DNA of 64,000 nucleotides from Diprion similis (lineage: Eukaryota; Arthropoda; Insecta; Hymenoptera; Diprionidae): contig NC_060112.1 of NCBI RefSeq assembly GCF_021155765.1, positions 8,122,001 to 8,186,000 on the forward strand, written 5' to 3'. Under the pieces are notes generated by a model. That model did no database searches and was not told where the DNA came from. It saw nothing but the letters and a program-made list of their open reading frames with translations. A program made the position numbers and the translations under genes. This document shows, piece after piece, positions 35,301 through 47,364 of this stretch (the first letter of the stretch is position 1; every line of letters starts with the position of its first letter).

Positions 35301-38300
35301 ACTTTCATCACGGTATGCGCCATCAACATTCATGCTTCCGAACTGTTCACCATTTCGAAAAGATTCTTGACTGACTTCCTCATGATGAGAAACTGTCAGA
35401 TTTTCTCTAGTGTTTCCGCTATTGCCATCAGCTTTCGCTGTCCGTCGTACAGTGACGGTCTTTCGCATCACGGTACCCGGCTGATTCACCTTCGATGCTA
35501 TGTGGCCACCGTTCGCAGCAATTTGCTTCTTGGATTTGTTCTCCAACGGCTCTAATGGATAGCTCCGGTCAATACCTTTTACCGTTGTCTGCCGTCGTTC
35601 GTCAAACATCTGTCTCACCTGGAGAATTTCAATATTTATTGAAGTACGTGTAGAATTGAACTTAGACGAGGTCGTGGTAGTTCGATTTTGAGAAGTGAGA
35701 AATGTTCATATCCAATTCTGCCATAATCACAGATAATCAATTCTGTATAGGAATTTGACACTCCACATATTGTTGGACTGACAAGGATGAATGGGTTGCA
35801 TTTCGATTTCGAAAGTATTTGCCAAACAATGAAATATGAAACACTGGTACTAATTTAGAGTTGCAACTTTCCAGTTCTACTGAAGTGTGAAATCGATAGT
35901 AAATATTATAGCCGCATTAGATCGATGTTAATAACTTAAGCATTCCCTTATCGTTATTTATGTTATTCTATTAATAACGTTGAGCATTTTAAACAAATAC
36001 ATTTTTCTTTTAACTTTATAATCAATAAATATATATATTATGTATACACGTATAAAACTACCTGAATAAAATCTAATCTCAATTGCATGTCAAAACGTAA
36101 TTTATAGTGTTAAATCTAGTGTTTGTGGCTTTGAATTTAGCAGCGATATAGCGGTTTCCGTTCTCTAGAGTAGTATCATGTCTAGCGTTTTTTAAAGTTT
36201 CGGTACTGCTTTTTCAAGATTTGTTGATACACGTGGTCAGCATTTTCGTGGTTAACCATCACGCTGCACATCTTCTGTGTATAACACTGGTGTCTCACCA
36301 AGGTCGCTGGATACCCGAAGTCAAAAATTATTCCATAGAAACAGATATAACGATTAGAATAACTTGAAAAAATTCTGCGATACTCCTTAACTACTGTATT
36401 CCAAGATAAATTAGTTATTATTAGAAAAATGAATTGCATTTATTTGTTACTCTGAATTAATCTCCTCTCATGAGTAAATTATTTTGCAATTTCTTTTCAC
36501 GCAATTAGTTAGAGATTAATGATTGTAAAAAATTACAACCAATAAAATTTTTATACATATCGGATTAATGTATGTTATTCCTAGTTCCATTGTTCTTATT
36601 ATCAATACTATACTGTCACGACTGCTATTGCTGTTATAACTGTTACTATTATTGGGAATTATCTTTGTTTACTATTATTTATGTTATTAACGTTATTAAT
36701 ATTACTCCTTTTATTGCTATTTTTATAATTATAGTTGTCGCGGAGACATACGTTAGGTGAGGATATCAACCTTGTGTCGTGGCAAAAGCGATTCAGTCCC
36801 GCATGCGCTCTGATGCGGAACATTTAACTCGGCATCGTTAATCACCACTAATTGAAGGAATACGTATTCTGGCATCATCGTTGCGTGAAATACAAATGCT
36901 TTGAGATATCAGCAGCGATTAAATGACCCTGTGCGTGTTCACCATTGCGCGTAGAATTGCGCCAGCTACGAATTTTTTTTTTGTGTCAGTCAAAGCGTAG
37001 ACCTATAGATAGTAGTCGGCATACGTGACACGCCGAACAATTTACGATAAAAAATAAGTCAATTTTCCTCGATTTCAATGGATTTCGATTGCCAGTTGAA
37101 ATTTATTATTTATAAATAATAGGAATAATTAATTTTACTTTATAACTGTTTCGTAGAAATTTGCAAAACATCGACAAAAAAAAGAAGTACATCAAGGTTG
37201 GTATCGTAGAACGAATCGGTAGCACCTCTGCCTGCTCGTCGTAAAACTCGACTCATCAGCTGTCAATTCTAAACTATAACGTAATTGAGTATTGACTATT
37301 GATGCTACCCTGGAGTAAAAAAAAAATAAACGAAAGTACTTAAAAATGAGACGAATCTGATTTTTTTTTTTTTAATACTTACCAATAGCTATCAAAATTA
37401 CTGAAAGTGAAGGGTGTCAAAAATGGCTGATCATAGAAATTCCGAAGAGTGCAGGAAACACAAGTTACAAGTGTTTCATAATTTCAATATAATAAAAATG
37501 TAAGCAACGTTCTGGATTAGTAAAACAAAAAAAAAATTAAACCTTGTTGCAAAATTGTAAAAATTTCTTTGACAATGAGTCTTATGGTGCGTCACCGTAT
37601 GTCACAGGATTTGGTAACGCGAATGGCGAACCTATGACAGGTTATGCCAAGCCGTGGGTGTCGCTTGAAAATCCAGAATCCGCGTTGTATCGTCAAGACA
37701 ATAATGATCTTTGCATAACTATATTTAAATTGTATTCCTGACTCATTGTTACTTGATGACACAATAGATCTTACAATGTCAAATAGTTGGCCAGGATTTG
37801 AAACGAAATTTTCAGTGAACCTAAAGCAAATTTAAAAAAAATTTCTATTTTTGCACGAAATTAAAGCTCGTCAATTGCTTTATTTATTAACAATAAAACT
37901 TGTACCTTTCCACCTTGAGTAGTACTGGTCGTGCGTGTAGTTGTGATGCTTCTCGTAATAGAATGTTGCTGAGGCATAGAATCCTTCGATCCAGCGCTAC
38001 CTTTTTTGACCACTTGATAAGCTCGCTGCTGTTGCTGATCGTAAAGTTGCAACATCTTTTGCTCTTTTTCCTGCATCTGCTTCTGTTGGAAGCGAGCCTA
38101 TTACAGAAATTTAATATTAAGTACTCACATAAGGGATATTGTTTAACGGTTTTATTTCAGGTATCTATCACGTTTCTATCGACTACAACAATGTATCTCA
38201 TTTGCCTACTTCAGTAATTGCTCAATTGAATTAGCATTACCTTTAAAATTAACAGACTGACATTGACTGTTTTATTTTATATTACTATAATTATTAGGCC

Positions 38301-41300
38301 AATGAAATGATCATTTTTAATCCTAATAAGTCTAGGGTTCGTGAAAAAGTATGGATCCTGTTCACGAGGACGTACATAATACGGATCGCATTGTCAGTTC
38401 TTGGGAATATAGTTTGGCACGTTTTTGAGAAAACAGAATCAAAGTGGTAGGAAAAGTCTACTTTTTCGCGAGTATAATTAAAAACAAATTAATCATTACA
38501 TCAATGCCATTCGGCTATCGAAATTTTGTTTGAAAATAACTTCTTAATAAACTTTTGGCCTCTTTCTTTGATCAAACGGGGCGTTCGAGGATTTCCTACA
38601 CGATTTGTGTTCGGAAAGACCTCGTTTAGGCTTTATCTCAATGCAATTAATGAGCGAAGAGCCGAGACATAATTAATGTTTTTATTTCAAATTGTTATTT
38701 TGCTTAAGAATTTCCATCTCCGTCATCTTCAGCCTAATTTCGCTTAAAAGTTTTATGATCCTAAAGATGAAACAGAGAGATACCGTCTAATGCAGAAGTT
38801 ACATAGAAATAGAAATATCATTCATCTCTTGAGACGAAATTCGAATGCATTTAGCGAGTGGTGATAAAAATATTCTAATATACAAAACCACATTGTGGCA
38901 AATTCATGAAACAGTTTTCTCGCACCGTAGTTTTAACTGACCATAAGTATTTAATTTCACCGACGCTAGTTTCGAAAAACAAATTGGATTGAATGATGTT
39001 CATAATAAAGCCATCAGATATCTATTAACGCTGAATTTTAGCATGGATACGTAGATCAAACAGCGCACGTATTTCACTGCTTGACCTGCAGTTTAACAAC
39101 ATGTGAAATCTTGCTCAACGACAATCCTACTTAAAAGACAATATCTAATAACGGGGCGAGATTGTCCCATCATATGTAATTTTTCAATCAGCTTTCATAT
39201 GCACGTGTTCCTCGACTTGCGCTTGCTGATTGGCAAATAGGAAGATTCACATCGCATAATTTGTTTCTACAATTTCCGTTCGTTCGGTTATCACCGTATA
39301 TGAGTTGAAAAATTTTTTTGTAACAATTATTTCGACAATATTCACGGATTGATATGATACTACGTTTTGTGCAATCTATTTTTACATCAAACCCTTCAAC
39401 TAGTCTAAGGTACCAGAACGCGAAATCTAAGAAAAAGGTACGCAAAAGCACGTTTCCTTCTTTTGCTCATCAGCACTTTAACAAATTATACCGAGTCACT
39501 AGAAATTTATTAATGTTTTACCATATCGTTGAGCTTGTCAATAGATGACGTCAATCCTTGGGCAGCCCAATAATTTTCCACGTCCATATTCCTTTGATTT
39601 CACATTTCACCTTTGATAATTACTTTACCTCAAGTTCTTTTGATAATTAAGTGCTAATCTCAAGATGTTAAAAATATGTTACACGTGTCAAGCGCTTCAT
39701 TCAATCTTCTTTTCCGTTTGTGGTACTATTTTTTATTAAATCCATTTACAAAAATACGTCCATTATGCGTAAATTTTTATCTGATGAGCTTATATATTTT
39801 ATATTGGATTTCGTATCACGGTGACGTATTGACGTAGAATCTACTGAATAATAATTATTTTCTCCTGCCCTTCGATACGGTTAAAATATTACCACTGATT
39901 CTAGACTGAAAGAAACTTTCTATTTTCAGGATTCAAGCACACGTCTTAGTGTCGTATGATACTTATCAACGATGTTTCTCTGAAGTATTCTTTCACATTC
40001 AAAATCGCAGGTAATTTATTGTGAATCATTAATTTAATCGATGAGTTCACGAGGTTAGTATTTCATTTTAGATTCCATACTCATGATACGTGTACGAGGT
40101 GCTGGAGACACCCACACGCCTCAAATGATTACATGATGAAAAACCTTTTTCACAAAAACAGCTTCGATTAATATCAAGAGCAAGACGTTGCTGCCAAGTG
40201 ATTTGGGTTGCTACCACACTGCGTTGCTACCACCGCTTTCACCCTTCAGATAGCCACGATGTAATGGAGCGCTTGCGCAAGGTAGGAGCATGACTCCGAA
40301 ACCTTGAATCACAACTCCGATGTTATCCAGACTATTCAGGTTGTGGAACTCGAAGAATCATGCAATTTCCACCGCCTTCAGAGGTTCGGACTCAAATGCA
40401 TGGGAAATACGTCCGAGCGATTTTAATAAGCTGCAGATCACATCATCGTGCATCAAAAAACTCGCAGATGGTATAACAAGATAAAAGTGGTGAAACAGGA
40501 ACTGCCACTGACCCCCAACTGGTATTTCAACTCACGGTGATAAAAATTCTAATTTTCTTCTTTCAAACTGCAATATCCAATTTTCAGTCGAAGCGAGAAT
40601 AATTGGAAAAGACATTTTTAATTTGTATCCAATTAAAACTGATTTATGATGTTTGTAAGTCATTGATACCTTTATTTGCCTCACGATTAAATGAGCCCTT
40701 TATTAAAATTAATAATACTTCGTATTCTCAACATTCATCGCGCGCTTCTGAAATGGATTAGATATTTTTGAAGAAAAGAATATCAATATCAAAATCAAAA
40801 CCATCTTCCCAGATTTCTTGAAATGCGTTTTAAAAATTATGCGCGATGAAAATATGAATTAATTACACAAATTCATCGTACAAAAGACATAGATGAACGA
40901 AAGAGGTGAGTGCAGCAGTAAAGACTGCAGGAGGCCAAGGGCACAAAGTGACGGTTGTGTCCTCGTCACTACCAAATCGAGAGTGAATACTTATGGATTG
41001 AAGCAGAGCGTGGGCTAGTATACAAGGTAGTAGCTAACATGGGTAATCCATATGATCGAATAATAAGATATTTAAATACAAGATTTACGATGCAAGCAGC
41101 TTATTATACAACTGAAACTGTAAAATGCTATGTAATAACCACAGATCGCCGAGCCACTTTGCATACGTTCGAAAATCCATTTTCGACCCAACTTCAACGA
41201 GGTATTTGGGTTATTATTTTATTTTCATAAATTTGATGTACCTACTTTATCTAGAATTCTCATGTTTATAGTAAAATTGTTCAGCAGTCTTCACCACTTC

Positions 41301-41911
41301 TCGCTCATGAAAAATTCTACCAACTCGTCACTTAAGAATTGGCACTCCTTACGAGTATTCACTTTGCGCTGGCAGTTTACTGGTATAAAATGAAAATTTA
41401 TAAGTGACGTGAACACAAAATTGCGAAATCACTAGACAATGGTTGTGTGGGCAACGGAAGGTGTTTCCAAGTAGAAGATGACTTTTTTTCTAACAAAGAA
41501 TACAAGGTCTATCGATCCTTCAGATTTTGATCTAATTCATATGTGCTGTAATGCATCGAAAACCGAGAGAACCCCAAGAGGGTTGATTTCTTGATGCGTT
41601 TCATGTATTTGAATAAATCGAACTAATGAAACATTTTACCATTGGTTTGTAGAATGTAATAAAAAATGATACGACATGCCACTAATTTCATTCAACAATC
41701 AAAATAGTAACTTCTTGACGCATCTCGTGAGATGGACTGTTTTTCAAGCACTTCGCAAAATCAATTTTTCTAAAGCATTTTTCGAAATAAACCCTTCTTC
41801 CACCCAGTAGACCAAATACGCCGAATCTGTTTGGCGTAGGAATAGTATACCGTTATGAACACAACTTACCTGTACCATTTTGAGACGTGAAGAAGGCTGA
41901 GACATGATCAT
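29358..41911 (-). CDS. ZC2HC1C: Zinc finger C2HC domain-containing protein 1 (ZC2HC1) homologue, eight coding exons, 585 aa
   Basis: Exons (minus, 5' to 3'): 41911-41870, 38097-37906, 35618-35277, 34858-34527, 34105-33985, 33155-32911, 31282-31093, 29651-29358. Phases agree and the total is 1758 nt. The start is the first ATG after an in-frame TAG. Residues 15-45 are glutamine/glutamate-rich (ARFQQKQMQEKEQ), probably a coiled coil typical of the family's N-terminus. The middle (about 80-420) is a low-complexity, serine/arginine/proline-rich linker. Two fingers follow: C431-x2-C434-x11-H446-x3-C450 and C548-x2-C551-x11-H563-x3-C567, joined by KAQSNWRRKHEDFI. The C-terminus is proline/lysine-rich. 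The function of the family is poorly known. The A versus C paralogue choice rests on length and is uncertain. The weakest junction is the GAG|GTCGGT donor at 31093/31092. Confidence 0.88.
31283..32910 (-). other. Intron 6 of the ZC2HC1 gene
   Basis: A 1.6 kb intron. A GC/CpG-richer patch at about 32120-32330 contains GACACGATCGCGCTAGC and stands out from the AT-rich remainder. No open frame or RNA-like structure is evident in it. Confidence 0.5.
35619..37905 (-). other. Intron 2 of the ZC2HC1 gene
   Basis: A 2.3 kb intron. It holds a degenerate ATT/GTT-rich trinucleotide stretch at about 36590-36740, a GC-richer patch at about 36745-36980 and an opposite-strand coding-like ORF at 37544-37741 (listed separately). 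Confidence 0.5.
37544..37741 (+). pseudogene. Coding-like ORF fragment inside a ZC2HC1 intron
   Basis: The segment at about 37575-37725 translates to a protein-like, low-hydrophobicity sequence including SPYVTGFGNANGEPMTGYAK and WVSLENPESALYRQD. G/C-ending codons and balanced residues contrast with the AT-rich flanks. The ORF uses a TTG as its first in-frame start-like codon, has no ATG near the beginning, and its last residues look like intron sequence. It is best read as a retroposed or transposon-derived gene fragment, or an exon of a nested plus-strand gene. I do not recognise the protein. Confidence 0.3.
38098..41869 (-). other. Intron 1 (within CDS) of the ZC2HC1 gene
   Basis: A 3.8 kb intron. 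A GC-richer block at about 40190-40450 includes CTTGCGCAAGG and several GTTGCTACCAC-like words (two near-copies at 40208-40232). It could be an enhancer or an old insertion. The open frames at 39188-39548 and 40955-41230 have no recognisable domain. Confidence 0.45.
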
Positions 41912-43873
41912 GCTGAATCTCTTTACAGTAGTCTATCAGTGGGAAGACAAGAACCGAGTATTTTCTGAAAGCATACAAATGTAATGATCCTAGGTGAGAA
42001 ATTTTTGACATGTACTTAAAAACTGACAATAAGTTTAATAACTTGTCAATGCTGGGACTGAATTGTGTATTTTGATATCGTATATATCTGGATGTTTCGT
42101 TTGGAAGCAACGTTTTTCGTTTACTTCCACTCGAAAAACTTGCTTCGTAATAAATTATGGTGCCTACGGGGCTCCGAATTCCCGAAATTGATTGTTCTTA
42201 TACAAAAATTTGCAGGCTCAATTTGTTTGTCGACACATATGATAAGGCGAAAATGTTAAAAATGCCAGTGAAGGATTGGGAATGATATGGAATAAATTAT
42301 GGAAACTAATTACATAACTGGTAAAATCAGGTTATATCGTGAAAGCAATTCGGAATTTGAATATTAACAGACCAAAAAGAAGTACAACAATAACGAATTA
42401 CAAATCTGGTCTAATTTTTAAGACAGAAATAAATATTGTAAGTAGATGATAATGTAATCAAAAGAATGAACATAATTCATATAAAAGGTCGAAGTAAGTA
42501 CAGATATATTTTTTTTCGGTCAAGTGCTAACAAAACTTTGTATGATCTCTTTCTCTCTCTCTTTGAATTGATAGAGCGGTGATTCAAAACAAATTATAAT
42601 TAGCTATCATTTTTATATATGATGATAAAAAATTATACAATATTACTGGTAATTAGAAATGTTCAATTTAGACAATTCCATCCAATCTCATTTATGCAGA
42701 GCTTTCTTTATAATATTTCAAATAGTTGAGTGATATTAAAATATTAGAAAACTGATAAATGGACTAATTGTCGCGATGATTTTCATAATAGTACCTGCTA
42801 TACAAAGCAAGATTAAGATTATTAAAAAACGGTAAATAATTTCCAATAGAAGTAAAAAAATAAAGTAATTAAAATTGCAAGGTAACGATAAGTTACAAGA
42901 TCGTCAGAGGAGCGGCAAGATTTACAATTAGCGAGATAATCTAGAATCCAAAGGCACTAACTTTGTCAGCAGTTAACTAACGTCACTTTTGAACTGTTCA
43001 AGTCTTCTTCGCAGTTCAAGTAGTTAATTTCAAATTGTTTATAACATAGCTATCGCAGATATATTCTACCAAATTTAATTAAATTAGTGAAAAAGAATAA
43101 GAACAGAAAATTATAGTAGGTAGTTGAAAATCATCCAAGACGTAACTTCTAGTCGTTAAAGGTACGTTAATATTTGTCCGAAAAGAATTTGTAATACCGG
43201 TAATTTGAATTTGACGATGAATACGGTGACACTAGCAAAAGGAAATATCTCTTTCGGATAAAAGAAGTGAAAAAAAGTTGGCTGGAGATGCGGAACGTAA
43301 CAGTGACGTTATACCATTACATAAGTTCTTTCTTGACTACCTATCGAGCAGCCGGTGATTGTTATGACTAGGCATTGAGTCAACATCACCTTTTAAGTTT
43401 CTACAGTCTGTAGTCGTCGAATCATACTTTGCGGAGGCAAATGCAATGACGTGTTCGAGACCAAATACTCCGTGGAGATATCCCAACACCGGTGGGGGCT
43501 TAAATATTAGAACTTTGCTTTCGTTTTGTGACTTACTGATACTCCCCCGCAAAAATAAAGCCCGTGTTCTCTCGGCCATAATTGTCAGTCTGATTCTGAG
43601 TGTATATAGCCGATGCAGTAATGCTTCGAAGCTGATTTACTTTATTTGTTGAATCGAATTTTGGTCAGGGATAATTTCGTAATTCACGTCATCTGAAGAG
43701 ACGGGCGGTTAGCATTTATTTATTTTTTTAAACTTTTTTTAAAACTTTTTTTCGCAATATGACAGATCTTAGTAGGAAAACGTTAGAGATCATATAGATA
43801 TCTAGGAACCTACCACATTGAGTTTGCAATAAAACTTGCATTGAATATTCTCCTAATCATTCTGTACTCATTA

Positions 43874-44491
43874 GGGTAGCGCAAAAAAGTTGGTTTTTTT
43901 TTTTTTTTTTTTTTTTCGAGTCTCGTGTGACCAAATATTAGTTTCTGATGTTTTAAGAGCCCACTCCAAAAGACAGTTAAAAAAAAAATTTTCAAGAGGT
44001 CACTTCACATTTTTTAAAACGTCAGAAATCGTCAAAATCGATTTTTTTTTTAATTTCATTTTTTTCTCGTTACGGTATAATTTTATAGACAAAAAAAAAA
44101 ATAAGTTTCCGAAAGTTTCAGTTCAAAATTTGAATTTTGAAAGGTCGCCCATAATTTTTTTTCAATTTTTTTGGTGCATTTCTTTAAAACTTTTCGAGCG
44201 ACCTTTTAATATTCATATTAAAATTTCATAAATTTTTTTTCTTCTATTTAGTAAGAAAGAATCGATAACAATACACCACGTCATGAATTAAAAATCAAAC
44301 AAGATACTGAAAATATAATTTTTTTAATTTAATTTTTTGACCATTTTTGACGTTTTAAAAAATTTGGATCGACCTCTTAAAATTTTTTTTTTGAACTGTC
44401 CTTTGGAGCGGGCTCTTAAAACATCAAAAACTAACATTTTGTGACACGAGACTCAAAAAAAAAAAAAATTGTCGGTTTCTTTGCGCCACCC
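43874..44491. mobile_element. Fold-back/MITE-type element with long inverted repeats
   Basis: The ends are GGGTAGCGCAAAAAAGTTGG and, on the opposite strand, GGGTGGCGCAAAGAAACCGA. The inverted match continues inward for about 165 bases: GAGTCTCGTGTGAC / GAGTCTCGTGTCAC, TGATGTTTTAAGAGCCC in both arms, CACTCCAAAAGACAGTT / CGCTCCAAAGGACAGTT, then TTTTAAAACGTCA in both. TA flanks both ends (43872-43873 and 44492-44493), compatible with a TA target duplication of the Tc1/mariner type. No transposase frame is present, so it is non-autonomous. Arms have diverged by base changes and homopolymer length, suggesting an old insertion. Confidence 0.85.
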
Positions 44492-47163
44492 TAATATGCA
44501 TATTACGCTTGCGATGAAACTAACAAATTATTTTCAGTGTTTTTATCCTTGAAGAAATATACTGTGATTTACGTATGTATAAAGTATAAAACTATATGTA
44601 AAATTCCATCGATTTCAACTCAACGATCTATCCTCGAGTATTCAATTCATATGCTGCTCTCGTACAATATTATTCTACGTGATCAGAGGTGTGAAGATAT
44701 TTTGAATATTAGTCCCGTAACTCGATTGCTTATTACAGGAAAATATTACGCACAGCGGATCAAACTTTGTGCAATAACTTTTGAAACTTTTGTTTTTTCC
44801 CGATAATCATGAATTTAAAATAATCATACTGCGGACACTCAGTTTTGTGGACGCCATCGAGAAAAAAAAACAGGAACAACAATTCTAAACACTTTGTATT
44901 CAAATTCAATTCAAACGTATTAAACAAATTATGATAAAAAGAATAAAATAATGCAATAAAAAACAGTTTTATGAAAAATAAAGCAAACATTTTATGAAAA
45001 AAAAATCATTAACGATAATAAATTTTTATTATACTTGACGCTGATTCCAGTAATTGAACTAATTTCGAAAACTAGTTTTATTTTTACAAACTGCTTTTAT
45101 TGCAATTCACTAGTCGGGCTAAAAAATAATTCAACTAAGTCCAAACTGCTGCCCATAAAAACATCGAATAATTTTTTGTCCAAGGCCGATAGAGTAAGGT
45201 CGTTAATATTTCACACTTTGTCTTTGACTCCTTAAAACAAACCGTAAGAACAACGGACAAACCAAATTTCCGATGCTATATTGCAGAGTCAGAATTGACA
45301 GAATGGCCAATACACAGCTAGTCTTAAAAGAACTGTTAGACAGCGTGGAGACGTATAGCTATTTACAAAAATCAATTTGGCTGTATATCATTACCGTATA
45401 TGGGGCGTACTACGTCATCATTTAATGTGCCTATCTCCTAACCGAGTGAACACACGCGATTTAATTAGGCAAATGAAATAATACACGTGTCTCTGTAAAC
45501 CCGTAACCACATTTAAAACATTTCTTGAATTGCGTTACTTTGAATCCATGTTTTAGACTTCAGTTTCAAAGTGACGTTAATCTAAGTCTACGAAATGCAT
45601 TTCAATGCTTTAAAATAGCTTTGCCGCAACTCACTTTTTGAACCTTCATCTTAAGAATATATTTCGAAAATTTCGTGTTACATTTACTCAATAAACACCC
45701 TCGAGAATATTTATTTTCTAACGTGATAATTATCGCTGATGATTTTATATACTTGCTTTGAAATTTATCTGAAATAATTAAAGTTAAAACCATTTACGAT
45801 GTGAATATCTTTGCTTTATAAATTTCAGGCTATAGGAATTAGCGTGAATCGAATCGATTTACTGTGCCTAAAACACTTTTCAACTGTTACTAAATTAACT
45901 CACATCGCATCATGCCGGATGTAACATTATGATACAGTAATTATAAATTGTGTAATTTATATGTAAATAATTAAGCTTACGTATACAGAGAACACCAGAG
46001 TATGGTGGGCCAGAACACAAAATTTAATTAATTAAGTGAAATATGACATTTTTTAATAAAGTTTCATTAAATTTCTCATTAAATATTCTACTCGTTCCAT
46101 TTTGCCTTGGTCTCCCTTAGATGTCACGAAAAAACACTACAATAAACGAAAAGAAAAATTTCACGTCTGCGTGATTCTTGCTACGTGAACGAATATGAAT
46201 TAATACCGTAATCAAGTAACGTAATTGATTTGTAAATTAACAAATAATTTATGCAAATTGGGGCCGAAGATTACTTATTACGTATGCATTGGAACAGTAA
46301 AATTATTGTTAGACAAGAAATTTTTAATCCAGTTTCTGACCTCAAACTACAAGTATTATTTGATTTTCAACAAATGACCAGGTTATGGATTTTTTCCTTT
46401 TCTTATCCGGAATGTGCGAATTCATTTTTGGACATTGGTGAATTGAAAATCATCACTTCTTCGCTTATATCGTCACAAGTTAATCCCACGTTGGGTAATT
46501 ATTAGACCAATATATTTGTGAGCTACAATTATTTTCCTGGTAACGAAATAACATAAAAATACGTAAATTTTATAAAAAAAAAAAAAAAAACTACGATACA
46601 AATTTTTCATTTCAAACCGACTTCTCAACTCACCAACGTTCTTATTGAATGCCGGTCAAATATACTAAGCGGAATAAATCACAATGAGTAATTTATTTAA
46701 AAAATCGATTGGAGGTTCATACTTTCTTGTCCAAAAAAAAAAAAACCATACGTGACTTGATAAAGATTTTTAATTTACAGAGAAAAAGAATTATTTATTA
46801 AATCAAAGCACCGGTCGAGTATCAGACGAATCATACGTGAAAAATAAATTTCAAAGTGTACAAAAGATGACAGAATTTTACTGCGAAAAGTGTATGCCTA
46901 TACAAAAATTTCGAATTCTCAAAGAAATCAATTATTTTTCAGTTTTCTCAACAATTCACAGAGAAGTTTAGGACTATCATTAGCAGGTACATCATCGCAT
47001 GGAAAATTGTATTAAGAGTTGACCGCACTAATACCAATTGTACATAGGATTATTCTCAAGTACTGATAACAGGTTGAATCAAATAAACAATGAACATGTA
47101 TGTCGTCGGTGAAAGTAGACTTTAGTGAATTATTTAATACATTATTACGAGATGTGACCTACT

Positions 47164-47364
47164 CACCGACTGGCAGCAAGTTCCACCGAAACAACACAAG
47201 CCGTTCGGAACGCGTCCTCGCAAAGAGAGAACCGATCTAGCACTGAGAATCGTGCCGTTCCTCTTCCATCTCTTTACCTCCAACTCCTTCTGTGTTTTTC
47301 TCTTTCTCCTTCGGCCAAGAAGGAGGAAAGGAGATCGACAAGAGTGGAGGCGACAGGACCACAT
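47164..47364 (-). other. GC-rich, exon-like block with strong donor: possible non-coding first exon of ZC2HC1
   Basis: On the minus strand the block ends at a consensus donor, GTCG|GTGAGT (exon end about 47164), and is much richer in G/C and CpG than its surroundings. The next minus-strand acceptor with a known exon is ATTCAG|C at about 41912, directly before the ZC2HC1 start codon. A spliced 5' UTR therefore fits. The frame across the block is open but lysine/arginine/cysteine-biased and unlike a conserved protein. Confidence 0.35.

Noticed and set aside
36572..36760. Hydrophobic 62-codon frame resembling a membrane peptide
   Set aside because: Produced by a degenerate ATT/GTT trinucleotide stretch in a ZC2HC1 intron.
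40955..41230. 91-codon plus-strand frame in intron 1 of ZC2HC1
   Set aside because: Partly protein-like, but has no splice partners, no start context and no recognisable family.
43890..44231. 113-codon plus-strand frame
   Set aside because: A poly-phenylalanine/asparagine frame within the T-rich arm of the fold-back element.
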